62,857 bases of DNA from Candidatus Omnitrophota bacterium (GTDB lineage Bacteria; Omnitrophota; Omnitrophia; Omnitrophales; JACROU01), in the NCBI GenBank assembly GCA_016214265.1, contig JACROU010000044.1, positions 32,462-95,318 on the forward strand, in the 5' to 3' direction. Of this stretch, positions 61,901 through 62,857 are shown piece by piece; position 1 is the stretch's first letter; every line of letters starts with the position of its first letter. Position numbers and translations under genes: made by a program. The notes beneath the pieces are model-generated. The model had not been told where the DNA came from. It was given only the letters and a program-made list of their open reading frames with translations, and made no database searches.

Positions 61901-62857
61901 TGTGACACCGGAAACAAAAAGAGTTGATGTAACAAAATCCGGGGAATTTAAATTGCCCGCGGCCGCATCCGAAGAGGATCCCCTCCGGGAAGTGAAGAAG
62001 AATATAGTGGCCGCCAATGCGCAGCTTGAAGATCTCTCTCCTTTAATTCGCAAGGCCAGAAAAAAAGGATATCAGCTTGTTATTTGGAAAGATGTGGCGA
62101 AGATGCCGCAGCATGAGAGAAAAGCCTGGCTTCGAAATCTTGATTTCAATATTACCAAGCTGGATCAGCTTTATCAGGATTGGGTGATGAATCACGCTCC
62201 GCTGACTGTGTACGTCGATGACGCGGGGATCTGGGTTCAGGGGGGTAAGCCTTCCTCCGGTGACACGATGGCTTACGAAGCCTTCGAATTTGACGGAAAA
62301 AAATGGCAGCATACTTATTTCAAATTTGTTGTTCAACCCGAATTGGGCACGGTCCAGCGAATTGTTGTTGAGCCGGCGTTGGAAGGGGGCAGTATTGTTT
62401 TGAGGAAGAAAATCACCCCGGAGAAACCGGAGAAAGATAATTCGGTTACGAAATGGCTGGATTTTACGGGAGTTCAGGGAAGCCCTTTGGCCAAAAAATT
62501 CGCGCGTAGTAATGTAACGCTCGGCTGGTTCAAGGCGCTGGTTCGGGAAGCCTTTCAAAGCAAGTATTGCCTCGATGTTGCCATAGATTTAAAGGGAATT
62601 GGGGATAAACAAAAAGCGATTCTTGAAACGGCTGTTTCAAAACTCTCGCAGGTTTCAGAGGTATTGAAAAGAGGAAAAACCGATCCTTTTCTTTCGATTC
62701 ATATTCATGAAACTCCTTTTGGGATACAAATTCCTTATGAGCAGGTTGTGATAGGTGATGTTTATCTCAAGAGATTTGAATTTGACCCCGCCGCCGGTGC
62801 TTGGCAGCCTTATCATGCGTTGAAATGGGCTTCTAAAGAAAGTGTTACGTGGAAACC
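55938..62857 (+). CDS. Giant exported protein with two kinase-like modules, 3' end off window
   Basis: One open frame of at least 2306 codons reaches the window edge without a stop. Residues 1-30 are a signal peptide (IQFSTAVTFVVFLINSVAWG). Residues ~60-450 hold the DAH/VEGA/GGFH domain (D73-A-H75, V102-E-G-A105, G436-G-F-H439). Then come two related ~540-residue modules, ~535-1095 and ~1355-1890. Each has a VVKF- or YLKIS-like lysine strand, YVQQP, a catalytic-loop-like segment (D756-M-D-L-R-P-E-N763; D1589-M-D-S-R-P-D-N1596) and HDFDY (775-779; 1608-1612), as in atypical protein or aminoglycoside kinases, then a FHFVVIK/YHFVVIK block. The remainder is unrecognised. It is probably periplasmic or secreted; the target is unknown. 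Confidence 0.85.
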   Translation, partial: MKNIFSKKFIQFSTAVTFVVFLINSVAWGQVTSGFRPSEIRTVLSVSIPSELGRVIETEASFPDQPLVIHIQDAHANDTAQKNMAKILDYLVHEKKINTVFVEGAIGELDARYLKFSEDRKLNRKIVDHLTRFGLMTASDLYLFDHPRGVDFIGIENAELYREDLNLFKKVMSQEKQSREWIRSNEKELERNLTRSVNKDLLTALRIYLREDASTSSIMKVLGTLGQLSERHLNRDLRDAKEQKEFPNLVRLMRLKLEKENLDQAKVTAEQKEIERLAGACDLEHDNPRFELERLYAKLKSKGFEFSKYPNFTRYAKRLIYERELDSSLLFEELDRWLELLMNTLAKTPEEKRAVEQVKQAKLEAKLLVLELTRKDWPKTRDLRPETRTLVAGRGSLVNAALEFYRLAEQREAAFFDTIQKTLKARHESRAIVITGGFHSDALKKYFVQTRANYTVIMPGVEGDSRTSYVKALLGRASETAASSDLAINPLAEPPAFAAKLGINLGERKAVIAEARAASLGEDENGAAAASKDSLTIGKEGFELAPGQETIVHAGDHYFYVSYNQVILLDEKDFSPVKTIPLSGKINIEADKFWATDSENLDLVRKFLEWRALKQSVLLSMPFGNRAGGNGGMYFINVKDPRTDAVQRVIGTAKPGDVRRAVVKFSKEDVNRSARYQTIKKEWGRIRDFMAETLKAGKLVFRDLGVEDDEKETYVQQPLVVLSDLIRDAKTLEEKKYFTDRFVSFIEAFWGAGFMDMDLRPENCGFNKDGRLVIHDFDYTKTMKEFAESDSFEKRGVFVNYIVNNAIFFEQIDENLRNYFLSKVEAISFMKEIINESEQESQFHGTFKNYVLVNPEINPEAYDKAIEEARKNPLLALIRWGVQKNKERELLQKEQKRFSGNLKMCKDLEEKIQAICNEIALNCFNFFEEAVNKREANLIELFEGIKKSETKKEAMPDAVPPDPQMASLWAKKYVEPYKNYQTNAQRFAVLERELGDWIKSPVLDALKQSEEESLKEFLELRKRLNLVDGRQIFVGRKVPRFQMLDQDLSMKHDYHFVVIKMVDPDDGTEKLYIMDLNARQKNPSQTNIFRVVPSGTYKFKKQNTTTGDIEEVSLAQWGVGTINVPQPETSTDQESEVSRVPSIRTQDLVRSMRASDPTGTVKKPEIKSDGNRSSTSMENPFKNLLLKAVLDFIQDNRKNFNFSEDTEKMNQFRQAVAEGFEILSPESKKELESWEKEIESEGLRNLDLQMENGVIRVAHKKRRIDPIQHKFLNPLAKIFPGYEFREGKWSRYYVQVTGNVAIGQGKRAIVRPEKNKDGKTVWTEVKSGAKSLGSEKSESAKGHSLGAEKDEFVSPNGMLLPADSEVILSAANSTFYLNSDRVALIVPDAEGKNLLQMNAVPFVEGTFLEREKSGGKQFTWSTSQAELEKIYKFFKWKTLGTDVVLKKPRWAGRGANGIALHILVKSPETAAFHAVLGETKPDQVSKVYLKISAKATTRDEVFDEISKPQHERLRKFMAATARLVTEQEFKEAGLKKPEQYETQNKLYVQQPVVILSDVMRNARSLDTQKFLIDQFVDRVEAFWRSGFIDMDSRPDNWGFNEEGDLVFHDFDYTITSRQFNNPETYKKFNMSELDFKAQLFANYVLNNAAFFYRIDPLLADYFLTRIATVPFINEILVDCETSDDPARFKRLMGLAKAWNGIKTEKEKTQVIYDVVEYFKTAVMSRKDDLAALFRNTPPRTIKDSEKTSIAEQKKRLASQWAKIFVERYHDYNQQAKRYEEMGIELSEIVDSKIFEDYNTEEFRNVGILLNKTKELNSKFQLKGIKLVCVGKSVPHFQLRVNDPMLDDFHFVVIKGQDPSGKYQTVVLDYGAVNEGDGKSKTQIMAVNSRGSVPIYLKTKTVDPEKGFVTKLEPVRDGQLVDPGTMEQNFGAKNNNEEDLLRNLGIELVSEEGESISDIRQADKPAESELEINTFDIQSALAGWEEEKSVTPETKRVDVTKSGEFKLPAAASEEDPLREVKKNIVAANAQLEDLSPLIRKARKKGYQLVIWKDVAKMPQHERKAWLRNLDFNITKLDQLYQDWVMNHAPLTVYVDDAGIWVQGGKPSSGDTMAYEAFEFDGKKWQHTYFKFVVQPELGTVQRIVVEPALEGGSIVLRKKITPEKPEKDNSVTKWLDFTGVQGSPLAKKFARSNVTLGWFKALVREAFQSKYCLDVAIDLKGIGDKQKAILETAVSKLSQVSEVLKRGKTDPFLSIHIHETPFGIQIPYEQVVIGDVYLKRFEFDPAAGAWQPYHALKWASKESVTWK
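57088..57131. repeat. GTAGACC-family inverted repeat inside the giant gene
   Basis: GACCAGAGAC (57088-57097) and GTCTCTGGTC (57122-57131) are exact reverse complements with a 24-nt loop. The preceding GACTTGAGACC and the following AGAGACTA are shared with the element at 8587-8664 on the opposite strand. It encodes the in-frame segment around RDLRPETRTLVAGRGSLV of the giant protein. Confidence 0.75.

Noticed and set aside
1-62857. tRNA or rRNA genes
   Set aside because: No convincing tRNA arms with a GTTCRANNC loop and matched acceptor stem, nor conserved rRNA strings, were found on reading both strands by eye.
55938-62857. Several short minus-strand ORFs (for example 57495-58469) in the giant gene
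   Set aside because: They are shadows of the unbroken plus-strand frame, with Phe/Ile/Arg-rich antisense composition and no domains.

Overview
The window reads as a chromosomal segment of a Gram-negative, poorly characterised bacterium. The best guess is a Candidatus Omnitrophota (OP3) lineage. This rests on several things: lipoproteins, Tat, YidC and OmpA-type proteins that imply two membranes; an operon-level mix of carbohydrate, 2-oxoacid:ferredoxin and peptide-modifying genes; and above all an exported giant protein of the kind that lineage carries. That assignment is inference; no rRNA or tRNA gene is visible here.

Positions 1-18561 are almost entirely minus strand. Reading in the direction of transcription, the oriC-associated block comes first: rpmH, rnpA, yidD, yidC, mnmG, parA, parB. 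One perfect and one near-perfect copy of the classical parS sequence lie between and inside mnmG and parA. Next is a sugar operon (ABC solute-binding lipoprotein, GH94 phosphorylase, exported glycoamylase-like enzyme), followed by a ROK regulator. Then come a UvrD-type helicase fused to an Fe-S nuclease, tatA, tatC, cysC and a truncated PHP phosphoesterase.

Positions 18603-31291 hold a fatty-acid desaturase, a small metal-binding exported protein with a DUF2231 membrane protein, a pilin-like protein and a Ski2-type helicase. After these come a DUF6178-like protein, an exported NHLRC2-like thioredoxin/NHL-propeller protein, a lipoprotein, and a 1360-residue exported protein of an unnamed family. 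A 327-bp gap (20232-20558) holds a 16-bp perfect long-range stem and may encode a structured RNA.

Positions 31462-40222 form a peptide or amino-acid modification neighbourhood. A circularly permuted ATP-grasp ligase is divergent from tldD, pmbA(tldE), a lysine-2,3-aminomutase-like radical SAM enzyme, and a D-Ala-D-Ala-ligase-like ATP-grasp enzyme that overlaps the aminomutase gene. A bacterial eRF1-like protein and a CDF metal exporter follow. Then come a MazEF-type module with a palindromic operator, a cold-shock gene, two methyltransferases, a CdaA-like diadenylate cyclase and a set of envelope lipoproteins. Two adjacent genes in that set are broken: an OmpA-family gene by an in-frame TAA, and a methyltransferase gene by a frameshift.

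Positions 46911-55848 hold a thiol-oxidoreductase/lipase-maturation-factor fusion, an endonuclease/phosphatase-fold protein, a DUF3568-like lipoprotein, a 2-oxoacid:ferredoxin oxidoreductase (korAB) with two ferredoxins and a CBS protein, a VOC protein and an Xaa-Pro aminopeptidase. From 55938 to the end of the window runs one unbroken reading frame of at least 2306 codons. It encodes an exported protein that shares its N-terminal domain with the 1360-residue protein, followed by two tandem copies of a module that looks like an atypical kinase fold.

The spacers are unusually rich in inverted repeats built from short permuted words, in at least five families. Members of one family lie inside coding sequence: one forms the signal-peptide region of the glycoamylase-like enzyme and one lies inside the giant gene.
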